A stretch of DNA of 64,000 nt from JADGRA01 sp052143535 (GTDB lineage: Bacteria; Myxococcota; Myxococcia; Myxococcales; Myxococcaceae): the NCBI GenBank assembly GCA_052143535.1, contig JBKQSS010000062.1, positions 27,400 through 91,399 of the forward strand, given 5' to 3'. The notes under the pieces were generated by a model, which searched no databases, was not told where the DNA came from, and saw only the letters and a list, made by a program, of their open reading frames with translations. Position numbers and translations under genes: made by a program. Each line of letters opens with the position of its first letter. Position 1 is the stretch's first letter. This document shows, piece by piece, positions 43,111-51,117 of this stretch.

Positions 43111-43125
43111 GGGGCAAAATGCCCC
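43111..43125 (-). promoter_or_regulatory. dyad upstream of the rpoH promoter, possible activator site
   Basis: GGGGCA-AAA-TGCCCC is a perfect inverted repeat centred at 43118, about 50 bases upstream of the sigma-54-type motif. Its place fits an activator-binding site, or a site for the divergent kinase gene. Confidence 0.35.
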
Positions 43126-43219
43126 GATTGTGGCGGGCAGGTCAGGCGGGGGGCTGCGGGAAAGGGGCCACCATGTCTACTGTTCTGGAAGGTCTGGAGA
43201 CTCCTTCGCGATAGACGCC

Positions 43220-44794
43220 ATGCAAGGCCCCGAAAGAACGCACCCCAAGAAGGGGACCCTCAGCACCACCAGCGGCGAGTTGGCTCGGGCGCTAACGCGC
43301 GCGCTCGATAGGAAAGTCCTCGCGGCCCTGCTGTCTCCCTTGCTCGTGGTGGCGGTCGCCGTCTTGGCCTTCCAGGGCGTCCTGCGTGCCGAAGAAGGTC
43401 AGAGCTGGGTGAGCCACAGCCGTGAAGTCATCGACCTCCTGCAGCGAATCGAGCTCTCGCTCGTGGACGCCGAGACTGCGGAGCGCGCCTATGTCCTGAC
43501 GCACGCACCGCGTTACCTCGAGATGTACCAGGCTGCGGTGGAGCACGGACGCGACCAGCTCGGCCACCTGGAGGGCGAGGTGTCCGACAATCCGCCACAA
43601 ACCGCGCAGGCCAGGCAGGTCCGCCTGGAGTGGGAGGCGAAGCTCGCTCAGCTGGTGACGGCTCTGGACCTGTTTGAGGCTCAAGGCATCGAGGCCGTGC
43701 GCGAGTACATCCGGTCGGGAGTGGGGATTAGGAAGATGGAAACCGCGAGGGCGGCTGTCGAAAAGATGATTGACGCCGAACGCACGCTGCTCCAGGAACG
43801 CAGGAAGACGCGGGACCGAGAAGTAGCGTTCACCATCTGGGTCATCGCCGCCGGTAGCCTCTTCTCCGTCCTTCTGGCCGTGGCCGTCAACGTCGGCATC
43901 CGGCATGACGTCGCTGTCCAGCGCCGCAACCAGGGCGCACTCGAGGAACAGGCGGTTCGGCTTGAGGCGCAACGCAACAGCCTCGAGGAGAGTGAGCGCG
44001 CGCTGGCGCGTCAGCTGGAGGCGGAGCGGAGCCTCAGTGACCGGCTCGCTGTCGCAACCGCCGCGGCTGAGAAGGCGCTGGCCGAGCGAAACGCCGCCAG
44101 CAAGGCACTCGAGCGGAGCAACCGCGAGCTGAACCAGTTCGCCTACGTGGCGTCTCATGACCTGAAGGCCCCGCTCCGCGGCATCGCCAACTTGGCTCAA
44201 TGGGTTGAGGAGGACCTGAGCGCAGCGATGACCGAGAAGTCGCGCGAGCACATCCGTGTACTACTCAGCCGCGTCCGGCGAATGGAGTCCCTAATCGACG
44301 GGATTCTGGCCTACGCCCGCGCCGGGCGCGACGCGGGCCATCGCGAAGAGATTGACGTCGGCCAGTTAGTTCAGGAGGTGAGGGAGCTGCTGGCGCCCCC
44401 GAGCGGGATGTTCGTGCTGGAGGTCCCTGCTGCGCTGCCCAAAGTGACGGCTGTCCGCGCGCCCTTCCAACAAGTCTGGATGAACCTACTCGGCAACGCC
44501 TTCAAACATGCTCGGCGCGAGGGCGCCAAGGTCCACGTCGACGCGGCAGACCGAGGCACGGAATGGGAGTTCTCGGTGGCGGACAACGGCCCGGGAATAG
44601 CTCCCCAGTACCACGAGCGCGTCTTTGGAATTTTCCAGACGCTCGCTTCACGGGACAAGATGGAAGGAACTGGCATTGGGCTGGCCACCGTCAAGAAGCT
44701 CGTCGAAAGCGAAGGAGGAAGGGTCTGGGTTGAGTCGGCTGGTCAGGGAGCTACCTTTCGATTCACCTGGCCGAAAGCAGAGGCACGCTCATGA
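43220..44794 (+). CDS. sensor histidine kinase with CHASE3-like sensor
   Basis: 524 residues. Membrane helix 30-50, periplasmic helical domain with EGQSWVSHSREVIDLLQRIELSLVDAETAERAYVL, typical of CHASE3, second helix near 215-235, a coiled-coil linker, then the H box FAYVASHDLKAPLRGIANLAQW near 342 with the phospho-His, and N, G1 and G2 boxes (WMNLLGNAFKHA, FSVADNGPGIAPQY, GTGIGLATVKKL). ATG start at 43220 is the best guess. Its stop overlaps ATG at 44791, where the receiver gene would start if IS110 were absent. Confidence 0.9.
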   Translation: MQGPERTHPKKGTLSTTSGELARALTRALDRKVLAALLSPLLVVAVAVLAFQGVLRAEEGQSWVSHSREVIDLLQRIELSLVDAETAERAYVLTHAPRYLEMYQAAVEHGRDQLGHLEGEVSDNPPQTAQARQVRLEWEAKLAQLVTALDLFEAQGIEAVREYIRSGVGIRKMETARAAVEKMIDAERTLLQERRKTRDREVAFTIWVIAAGSLFSVLLAVAVNVGIRHDVAVQRRNQGALEEQAVRLEAQRNSLEESERALARQLEAERSLSDRLAVATAAAEKALAERNAASKALERSNRELNQFAYVASHDLKAPLRGIANLAQWVEEDLSAAMTEKSREHIRVLLSRVRRMESLIDGILAYARAGRDAGHREEIDVGQLVQEVRELLAPPSGMFVLEVPAALPKVTAVRAPFQQVWMNLLGNAFKHARREGAKVHVDAADRGTEWEFSVADNGPGIAPQYHERVFGIFQTLASRDKMEGTGIGLATVKKLVESEGGRVWVESAGQGATFRFTWPKAEARS

Positions 44795-44823
44795 GATTCC
44801 GTGACCTCCGTCAAATGTCTTTT

Positions 44824-46011
44824 TCACGACGGCGCCTCCACAGCGAGCAAATTGGGAATGAAGGGCCTGCGGTGCTTCGCGACACTGTAGATGGCGGTGA
44901 GGAGCTTTCGCATGGCGGCAAGAAGAGCCACCTTTGGCAACTTGCCACGAGCGCGCAGCCGTTCGTAGAAGGCGCGCAGCCAGGGGTTCCGGCGGACGGC
45001 GCTCAGAGTGGGCATATAAAGCGCGGTGCGGAGCTCAGCGTTTCCGAGGTGGGTGAGGCCGGCTCGGGAAGGCGTCTTCTTTCCGGAGTGTTTCAGGGCG
45101 GGCACGGCGCCGACGTACGAGGCGAGCGCACGTGCGTCGCGGAAGTGTGCCGGGTCGCCGAGGACGGCGATGAGGCGAGCCGCCGTGTTGTTGCCGATGC
45201 CATCGATGGTGATGAGCAGCTTTCCGACTTCATGCTGCTCGAGCTTGGAGTCGATGTTGCGGTCGAGCTGCTTGATGCGCCGTCGGGTAATGTCGAGGTC
45301 CTCGCAGAAGTACTTCACCTGGACCCGGTAGGCGTACCCATGGTGACGGCCCACCGAGGTCTTCGCGGCCGCGATGAGCTGGTTGGCGAGTTCCAAACCG
45401 ACGAAGTGCACGCCGTCGTACTTGAGGTTGGACAGCGCCCTCGGCCTGACACCCAAAAAGGCTTCGGCTGTCGGGTAGTCCTTGAGAATGGACGACGCCA
45501 ACTCGCTGTCGAGGCTGCGTACGTAGCGGGTAAACTCTGGGAAACCGAGGTCCACCAGCCGATGCAGCTGACGCACTCGGTCGCCGAAGTCCTGGACGAG
45601 CCTGTCGCGCAGGCGGACCAATTCACGCAACTCTTCGGTGGCCGTGTCTGGCAGGCGAGTCGGCACTGGCTTTTTCTGCGCTGCGAAGCAAGCGATGCCC
45701 AGAGCATCGATGGCATCTGTCTTTGTTCGCTGCATGTCTTCGGCAGCGAAGCGGTTGGTCCGCACGGGGTTAATCAGCGCCACCAGGTAGCCCCTTGCCG
45801 CGAGCGCTGCGAAGAGGTTTTTCCAATAGTGGCCCGTTGCCTCCATGGCGACCAGCAAGCCTTCGGGCTCCCCCAACAGCGTGAACAAGGCCTCGTAGCC
45901 AGCCGCGTCCTCGCCAAAGGACTTTGGCTTGACCAGGACCCCACCCGACGCATCCACCACCGCCACGACGTGCTTCTCCGAGGCGATGTCCACTCCCGCA
46001 AACCGCACCAT
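44824..46011 (-). CDS. IS110 family transposase
   Basis: 395 residues. The N-terminal DEDD RuvC-like domain has FAGVDIASEKHVVAVVD (first Asp), LLVAMEATGHYWKNL (Glu) and RTKTDAIDALGIA (Asp pair). The C-terminal Transposase_20 domain has LLITIDGIGNNTAARLIAVLGDP and ALASYVGAVPALKHSGKK with the catalytic serine region, then LRTALYMPTLSAVRRNPWLRAFYERL. ATG at 46011 gives the true N-terminus. Both domains are full length and no frameshift is seen, so it may be active. Confidence 0.95.
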   Translation of the reverse strand: MVRFAGVDIASEKHVVAVVDASGGVLVKPKSFGEDAAGYEALFTLLGEPEGLLVAMEATGHYWKNLFAALAARGYLVALINPVRTNRFAAEDMQRTKTDAIDALGIACFAAQKKPVPTRLPDTATEELRELVRLRDRLVQDFGDRVRQLHRLVDLGFPEFTRYVRSLDSELASSILKDYPTAEAFLGVRPRALSNLKYDGVHFVGLELANQLIAAAKTSVGRHHGYAYRVQVKYFCEDLDITRRRIKQLDRNIDSKLEQHEVGKLLITIDGIGNNTAARLIAVLGDPAHFRDARALASYVGAVPALKHSGKKTPSRAGLTHLGNAELRTALYMPTLSAVRRNPWLRAFYERLRARGKLPKVALLAAMRKLLTAIYSVAKHRRPFIPNLLAVEAPS

Positions 46012-46331
46012 GGCGGCCCTTTCTCTCGACGGAGGAAGTCGGGAGCCTCGGAGCCGGTGCTGTTGCCCATGCTTGTCAATGCGAGGAATCGACCCTCGGG
46101 TCGGCCTCAGGATTCCGTTCGGGCCTACAACACCGGTCGAGGGTGCCAATCTCATGAACGGGGACGAAGCCCCAAGCGCAGCACGGCAACCCTCTCCCGG
46201 ATTCCGTCGGGGGCCGACTACTCCGCAGCTCCGCGGCGCCGTCAACAGGGCGCCAACAGCTTTCGAGTCTCCCCCTGTACCCCCTCCGACAACTGCACGA
46301 CCACGACGACGACCTGGATCGGACGTCTTCA
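46012..46331 (-). ncRNA. candidate IS110 bridge RNA region
   Basis: 320 bases upstream of the transposase with no gene. In IS110-group elements this end encodes the bridge RNA that pairs with target and donor DNA. Several self-complementary blocks are visible: CGACCC-TC-GGGTCG, GGGG-ACGAAG-CCCC and GGCGCC-GTCAACAG-GGCGCC. The RNA ends and loops cannot be set without folding and family alignment. Confidence 0.4.
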
Positions 46332-46763
46332 ATGAGTGCGGGTCATACAAGCGCACGGCCTCTCAACATCGTCTTGGTCGAGGACGACGAGGTCGATGTC
46401 ATCAACGTCCAGCGCGCTTTCGAGCGGGCGAACATCCGTGCGCCGGTGTTCCGCGCTGCCGATGGCGTCGAGGCGCTCGCGCTTCTGCGCGACCCGTCCA
46501 CCCCGGCCGAGCGGCGGCTCGTCCTGCTCGACCTCAACCTCCCGCGGATGAATGGCATCGAGTTCCTGCGGGCGTTGCGAGGCGATGAGCTTCTCAGGAG
46601 AACCCCGGTCATCGTCTTGACGACGTCCAACGACGACCACGACAAGCTGCAAGCCTTCGAGCTGAACGTCGCAGGCTACCTGCTCAAGCCGGTGACTTTC
46701 GGAAGCTTCGTCGACCTGATGTCGGCCTTAGACCGCTATTGGACCCTCGCGGAAATGCCATGA
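46332..46763 (+). CDS. single-domain response regulator (Rcp1-like)
   Basis: 143 residues, receiver domain only. Acidic pocket IVLVEDDEVD near 12-21, phospho-acceptor Asp in LVLLDLNLPRMNGIEF near 68, Thr in VIVLTTSND near 96 and Lys in GYLLKPV near 118. Such stand-alone receivers act with phytochrome-type or CHASE-type kinases. Its start codon is the one left by the IS110 insertion, and the natural ATGA coupling to the kinase gene is lost. It overlaps the following gene (ATGA at 46760). Confidence 0.93.
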   Translation: MSAGHTSARPLNIVLVEDDEVDVINVQRAFERANIRAPVFRAADGVEALALLRDPSTPAERRLVLLDLNLPRMNGIEFLRALRGDELLRRTPVIVLTTSNDDHDKLQAFELNVAGYLLKPVTFGSFVDLMSALDRYWTLAEMP

Positions 46764-48406
46764 CGCCGAGCGCTCCCCTGAGGTTTCTGCTGGTGGACGA
46801 CGACCAGGTCGACCGTGCCGCCGTTCGAAGGGCGCTGGAGCGTGGAGGCATCGACGCTCGGGTCACGGAGGCCACCGACTTTGGGTCGGCCCGGACGGCT
46901 CTCCTCGGGAACAGCCACTTCGACGCGGTCCTCCTGGACTTCGGACTTCCGGGCGGCGACGGCCTGGAACTGCTTCGCGAAGCTAGAAAAGCCGGTATCG
47001 ACACACCGGTGATTGTCCTCACCGGGCAGGGAGACGAAACAGTCGCTGTCGAATTGATGAAGGCGGGTGCCACCGACTACCTGCAGAAAGGTGTCCTCAG
47101 CAACGAGCGGCTCGCCCAAAGCGTGAGACAGGCCCTGAGGCTGCGCGACGCAGACCGCCAAGCCCGGGATGCGCGCCGCGACTTGGAACGACAGGCAGCG
47201 CAGCTCCAGCTGTTGGCCGACGCGAGCCTCGGCATCCACGGAGCGCTATCGCTGGAAGCCGCGATGGAGTTCATCAGCAAGACGGCACGGGAGTTAATCG
47301 GCGCAAACGTGGCGGTGGCACAGGTGGATGCCAACGATGAGAGACGGGAGGTAGAGCGTCGCTCGGTGTCGGAGAAATACGTGGCGCACTGCGCGTTTAC
47401 CTCCGACGAGTCGGACCTGCGCTGGGTAACGCTGGTGCGCGATGGGCGGAAGAGCGTGTGGCTGACGCCAGATGAACTCGACGCGGACCCGCCCTGGAAG
47501 GCTTCCAGTGCGCGCCGCTTCAGTAGCCTTCCGGTGCGCGGGCTTCTGGCCGCGCCTTTGGTTGGCCAAGATGGTAACCCGCTCGGCAGCCTCCAGCTGA
47601 CGGATTGCCTGGAAGGCGACTTCGATGCGAGCGACGAGGCAATGCTTGTCCAACTCGCGCAGACTGCCTCGGTGGCGTTGGAAAATGTGCGCTTGTACCG
47701 TGCTGCGCGCGACGCCGCATCAACGCGAGACGACGTTCTAGCCATCGTCTCTCACGACTTACGCAACCCCCTCAACGTGGTGGGGATGAGCGCGGCGATG
47801 CTTCGCAACACGCTCGGTGAGCCGCTCGCCTCGCCGGGGCCCGCCTGCCTGCCACTCGTGCAGCGGATTGAGCGGAACGTGGCCCGTATGAATCGACTCA
47901 TCGACGATTTGCTCGATGCCTCTCGACTCGACACGGGCAAGCTCTCGGTACGAATCAAGCCCGAAAAGGCGTTTGCCTTAATTACCGACGCCATCGAGGC
48001 CGCCCTCCCGATTGCCGAGGCGCAGGGGACGCGGCTCGAAACGGACGGGCTGGAGACGACGCTCGTCGTTCGCGCAGACCGGGACCGAGTGCTTCAGGTG
48101 CTCTCAAACGTCATTGGCAATTCGTTGAAGTTCGTGCCGCGCTCCGGGGGTCGCGTCACCATCTCTGCCGTTCGGGATGGGAACAGGGCGCGCTTCGGCG
48201 TTGGCGACAATGGCCCCGGAATCCCAGCCGCCCATCTGGGGCACCTCTTCGAACGCTACTGGAAAGGTTCGACGGCGAGCCGAGATGGGGCGGGGCTCGG
48301 CCTCTTCATTGCCAAGGGAATTCTGGATGCGCACGGCGGTGAGATTCGCGTGGACAGCGTGCCGGACTCGGGGACGACGGTGAGTTTCTGGCTTCCGCTC
48401 GTGTAA
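46760..48406 (+). CDS. receiver-GAF-histidine kinase hybrid
   Basis: 548 residues. N-terminal receiver (FLLVDDDQVDRAAVRRALERGG, phospho-Asp in DAVLLDFGLPGGDGL), then a GAF-like domain (about 145-310, ISKTARELIGANVAVAQVDA), then the kinase core with H box VLAIVSHDLRNPLNVVGM near 330 and N and G boxes (LQVLSNVIGNSLKF, VGDNGPGIPAAHLGHLFERYWKG, GAGLGLFIAKGIL). The order receiver first, kinase last allows phosphorelay. ATG at 46760 was chosen for the ATGA overlap. Confidence 0.9.
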   Translation: MTPSAPLRFLLVDDDQVDRAAVRRALERGGIDARVTEATDFGSARTALLGNSHFDAVLLDFGLPGGDGLELLREARKAGIDTPVIVLTGQGDETVAVELMKAGATDYLQKGVLSNERLAQSVRQALRLRDADRQARDARRDLERQAAQLQLLADASLGIHGALSLEAAMEFISKTARELIGANVAVAQVDANDERREVERRSVSEKYVAHCAFTSDESDLRWVTLVRDGRKSVWLTPDELDADPPWKASSARRFSSLPVRGLLAAPLVGQDGNPLGSLQLTDCLEGDFDASDEAMLVQLAQTASVALENVRLYRAARDAASTRDDVLAIVSHDLRNPLNVVGMSAAMLRNTLGEPLASPGPACLPLVQRIERNVARMNRLIDDLLDASRLDTGKLSVRIKPEKAFALITDAIEAALPIAEAQGTRLETDGLETTLVVRADRDRVLQVLSNVIGNSLKFVPRSGGRVTISAVRDGNRARFGVGDNGPGIPAAHLGHLFERYWKGSTASRDGAGLGLFIAKGILDAHGGEIRVDSVPDSGTTVSFWLPLV

Positions 48407-48420
48407 GGATTCGGCAGGGA

Positions 48421-48449
48421 CGGCCGCGGCCTTGCAAATGCCGCGGCCG
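48421..48449. terminator. GC-rich hairpin between convergent genes
   Basis: CGGCCGCGGC (48421-48430) pairs perfectly with GCCGCGGCCG (48440-48449) around a 9-base loop. It separates the hybrid kinase gene from csbD. It lacks a T-run, so it is a bidirectional terminator candidate only. Confidence 0.5.
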
Positions 48450-48460
48450 GCCAGCCTTCG

Positions 48461-48691
48461 CTAGGCCTTTTGCCGCGGCTCGGTCCGGCCTGGTCCGAAG
48501 GTTGCGACGAAGGCATCTACCTGTCGCTCAGCGTCGTCCTTGAGAATGCCGTAACGCTCCTGAATTTTTCCGACGAGGTCGTCCCTCTTGGCGGCGAGAT
48601 TCTGGACGTCATCGTCAGTCAATTTGGCCCACTTCGACTTCAGCTGAGCCTTGACCTGCTTCCATTGCCCTTCCATCTGTGACCAGTTCAT
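48461..48691 (-). CDS. csbD: CsbD family stress protein
   Basis: 76 residues: MNWSQMEGQWKQVKAQLKSK then LTDDDVQNLAAKRDDLVGKIQERYG and DDAERQVDAFV, the canonical CsbD sequence. ATG at 48691 was chosen over the upstream frame because AGGAGA lies 9 bases before it and the family starts MNW. A sigma-54-type promoter motif is 43 bases upstream. It is a second CsbD in the window; the first (41541) is more diverged. Confidence 0.92.
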   Translation of the reverse strand: MNWSQMEGQWKQVKAQLKSKWAKLTDDDVQNLAAKRDDLVGKIQERYGILKDDAERQVDAFVATFGPGRTEPRQKA

Positions 48692-48733
48692 GTCGCCGTC
48701 TCCTGTTTTTTGAGGGCCCCCGTCCACAGGCAA

Positions 48734-48749
48734 AGCAACATCTGGGCCA
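48734..48749 (-). promoter_or_regulatory. sigma-54-type promoter for csbD
   Basis: Minus strand TGGCCCAGATGTTGCT. GG-N10-GC spacing, TGGC of the -24 box and complete TTGCT of the -12 box. Located between the NtrC-type gene and csbD. Confidence 0.6.
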
Positions 48750-48867
48750 CTCCGTGAAGCGAGTCAGAGAGAGCACTTGCGACGGACCGCGCCAACGCCG
48801 AGACGACCGTTCCGCCCCAGACGAGCACATGCGCCACACTCGCTCGCTGCTCCGGGGGGCCTTCGTG

Positions 48868-50253
48868 TCACTCCTTGTCGACGGGCGCTTGTCCGGAGCC
48901 GTCATAGCGAGCCAGCTTCCGGTAGAGAGTTCGCCGGTCGACTCCCAGCACTTGTGCAGCCTGGGATTTGTTGCCGCCCATGAGGGAAAGCACCCGCAGG
49001 ATGTAGCGCTTCTCGAGCTGGTCGAGCGTCACAACCTCCGTTGGGTCGTCGGCCACCACAACAAATTTCTCCGCTCGGAAGTTTCGAATCTTGTCCGGCA
49101 GGTCCTCGACGGTGAGTTGGTCAAAACGCGCCAGCGCGACACCGCGCTCCAAGCAATTCTCGAGTTCCCGGATGTTCCCCGGCCATTCGTAGGCGACTAG
49201 CTTCTCGGCCGCCCCGGTCGAGAGCCCAAGCGGCGGCTTACCGGCGCGCTCCGCGAGCCGAGCGAGGATGTGCCCGGTAAGCTCTATGACGTCCGTGCCG
49301 CGGTTGCGTAGCGGAGGCAACTCGATGGTCACCACGTTGAGCCGGTAATAAAGGTCCTCGCGAAAGCGCTTTTCGAAAACCTCGTACTCGAGGTCCCGGT
49401 TGGTGGCGGCGACGACGCGGACGTCGAACGCCTTCTCGGTGTTGGACCCGACGGGCCGAACGGTCCGCTCCTGAAGCGACCGCAGCAGCTTGGGCTGAGT
49501 CTCGATTGGGAGCTCGGCGATTTCATCCAGAAATAGCGTCCCTCCGTTCGACTCCACGAAAAGGCCGGTTCGCTGGGCATGCGCATCGGTGAACGCTCCG
49601 CGCGCATGACCGAAGAGCTCGCTCTCAATCAACGCGTGCGGAACCGCTGCGCAGTTCACAGCGACGAAAGGACCGTCCTTGCGTTTCGAGCTTGAATGAA
49701 TGAGGCGAGCGACCAGCTCTTTCCCCGTCCCGGTTTCCCCTTGGATGAGGACCGACGCCTCCGAGTCGGCGACTCGCGCGACCAGTTCCCGCACCTTGCG
49801 CATCGGGGCAGAGCCGCCGACGAAGCCGGGCGCCGCTTGGGTAGCGATGTTCTCGCGGAGTCGCTTCAGCTCACTTCGAAGCTGATGGTGCTGGACGGCA
49901 CGATTGAGGCTCAGTGCAAGCAGCTTCGGGTCGAAGGGCTTGGTGACGAAGTCGTAAGCCCCCGCCCGCATGGCGGCGATGGCCGACTCCAGGCTTCCCT
50001 GGCCCGTGCCCACGACGACGGGCATGTCGGGCCGGACCTCGAGAATCCGCCTGCAGAGCGAGATGCCATCCATCTCCGCCATCCCCAGGTCAGTCAGGAC
50101 GGCATCGAAGTCCTCCGCTACGACACGCGCCAGCGCATCCGCAGCGGAGGTGAGCGCGGTGACGGTGAAGCCCTCGTGGGTCAAAAGCTCCTCAAGGAGC
50201 TCGCAGGTCTCGCGGTCATCATCAACGACGAGGAGGCGTCCGCTCAGGGCCAT
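48868..50253 (-). CDS. NtrC-family sigma-54-dependent response regulator
   Basis: 461 residues. Receiver domain (LLVVDDDRETCELLEELL; phospho-Asp in AVLTDLGMAEMDG), AAA+ domain with Walker A GETGTGKE near 173, sigma-54 contact loop ELFGHARGAFTDAHAQ (GAFTDA instead of GAFTGA), Walker B GGTLFLDEIAELP near 250, and C-terminal Fis-type HTH LMGGNKSQAAQVLGVDRRTLYRKL. It activates sigma-54 promoters after phosphorylation. ATG at 50253. The nearest candidates for its targets are csbD and rpoH. Confidence 0.93.
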   Translation of the reverse strand: MALSGRLLVVDDDRETCELLEELLTHEGFTVTALTSAADALARVVAEDFDAVLTDLGMAEMDGISLCRRILEVRPDMPVVVGTGQGSLESAIAAMRAGAYDFVTKPFDPKLLALSLNRAVQHHQLRSELKRLRENIATQAAPGFVGGSAPMRKVRELVARVADSEASVLIQGETGTGKELVARLIHSSSKRKDGPFVAVNCAAVPHALIESELFGHARGAFTDAHAQRTGLFVESNGGTLFLDEIAELPIETQPKLLRSLQERTVRPVGSNTEKAFDVRVVAATNRDLEYEVFEKRFREDLYYRLNVVTIELPPLRNRGTDVIELTGHILARLAERAGKPPLGLSTGAAEKLVAYEWPGNIRELENCLERGVALARFDQLTVEDLPDKIRNFRAEKFVVVADDPTEVVTLDQLEKRYILRVLSLMGGNKSQAAQVLGVDRRTLYRKLARYDGSGQAPVDKE

Positions 50254-50442
50254 GGTCGATGGCTGGCATACACCATCGGCCGTCGCTGGCGGCAATTCGC
50301 CGCGAAGAAGTCCGGTGGGGTACTCCCCCACCACACTCTGGGCTAGCGGCTGGCCCCAGGCGAACGCGACTGACGACCGGATAGGAGTTGCCGTCTCCGG
50401 CTTCGCCGATGCGGAGTCCTTGCCCGCAGCCAGTGCGAGCGG

Positions 50443-50970
50443 TCAGTAGGGCAGCGCGAATATGGTCACGGTGAGCGACAGCGACTCTACGCCCGTGTTC
50501 TGGTGCGCCAGTTTCCCGTTGGACATATGGCTCGCGCTGACACCCAGCCGCACTGACCGCGCGACGTCGAATGAAACCTCGACGGTCGAGCGGAAAATGA
50601 GTGGATAGCCGAGTTGGTGGTCAGTTCCGGCGCTGTAGCCTCCGGGTGCAAAGCTCAGAATCACGTGCATGACTTTGGCGATGGGAATGTCGGCCAGAAC
50701 GCCGAGGTAAAAATAGGCTGAGCCGTCCGACGCGCTCAGTGCGCCCGACATCAAACGAAGCTGCCACCAGAAATGGCCTCCACGGAGCTCCAGGCCGAAA
50801 AAGGCGTCATCCCACTCCTCCGGCCCTCGGAGCCCGTAAAAGCCCGTGTAAAGGACTGCCGATTCCACACCCCACCAGGGAGCGCTGAAAGAGGGAGCAG
50901 TTTCCGCGTCGCTACACCAGGCCGGGAGCGCGGCGAGGAGAATGGCGCCGGCGGCCAGTGCGCGAAGCAT
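50443..50970 (-). CDS. PagL-like outer-membrane lipid A deacylase
   Basis: 175 residues. Signal peptide to about residue 19 (LAALPAWCS). The barrel ends with RLGVSASHMSNGKLAHQNTGVESLSLTVTIFALPY; the His-x-Ser-Asn in SHMSNG and a downstream Glu are the catalytic residues of the PagL/acyloxyacyl hydrolase family. Members remove the 3-O acyl chain from lipid A. ATG at 50970 was preferred to longer frame starts. It is divergent from the M28 peptidase gene. Confidence 0.75.
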   Translation of the reverse strand: MLRALAAGAILLAALPAWCSDAETAPSFSAPWWGVESAVLYTGFYGLRGPEEWDDAFFGLELRGGHFWWQLRLMSGALSASDGSAYFYLGVLADIPIAKVMHVILSFAPGGYSAGTDHQLGYPLIFRSTVEVSFDVARSVRLGVSASHMSNGKLAHQNTGVESLSLTVTIFALPY

Positions 50971-51117
50971 CAGCACAGAGTCCCGGGAAGCTATCCGGTC
51001 AGAACCCCACTGAAGAAGTGGATAGATGCCGCGGGCCGCTCTTTTCGGCTCCGCTGTCTGCCGGGAGCTACGAGGGGTGGCTTCGGGGCGCATCCCGGGC
51101 TGAGTCCGTGCTAGAGA

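Larger units (their letters stand above)
44796..46331 (-). mobile_element. IS110-family insertion sequence between kinase and receiver genes
   Basis: ATGAG occurs at 44791-44795, just before the element, and again at 46332-46336, just after it. The element of about 1.54 kb has one transposase gene (minus), a very short 3' end and a 320-base 5' non-coding end, the IS110-group layout. There are no long terminal inverted repeats, which is expected. Deleting one ATGAG copy and the insert joins the kinase stop to the receiver ATG. Confidence 0.8.

Noticed and set aside
44791..46335. Plus-strand open frame of 514 codons across the IS110 element
   Set aside because: It is the reverse-complement shadow of the transposase and has no protein features.
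48421..48449. Sigma-factor operator or REP element
   Set aside because: The 10-bp hairpin lies between two convergent genes, where a terminator is the simpler reading.
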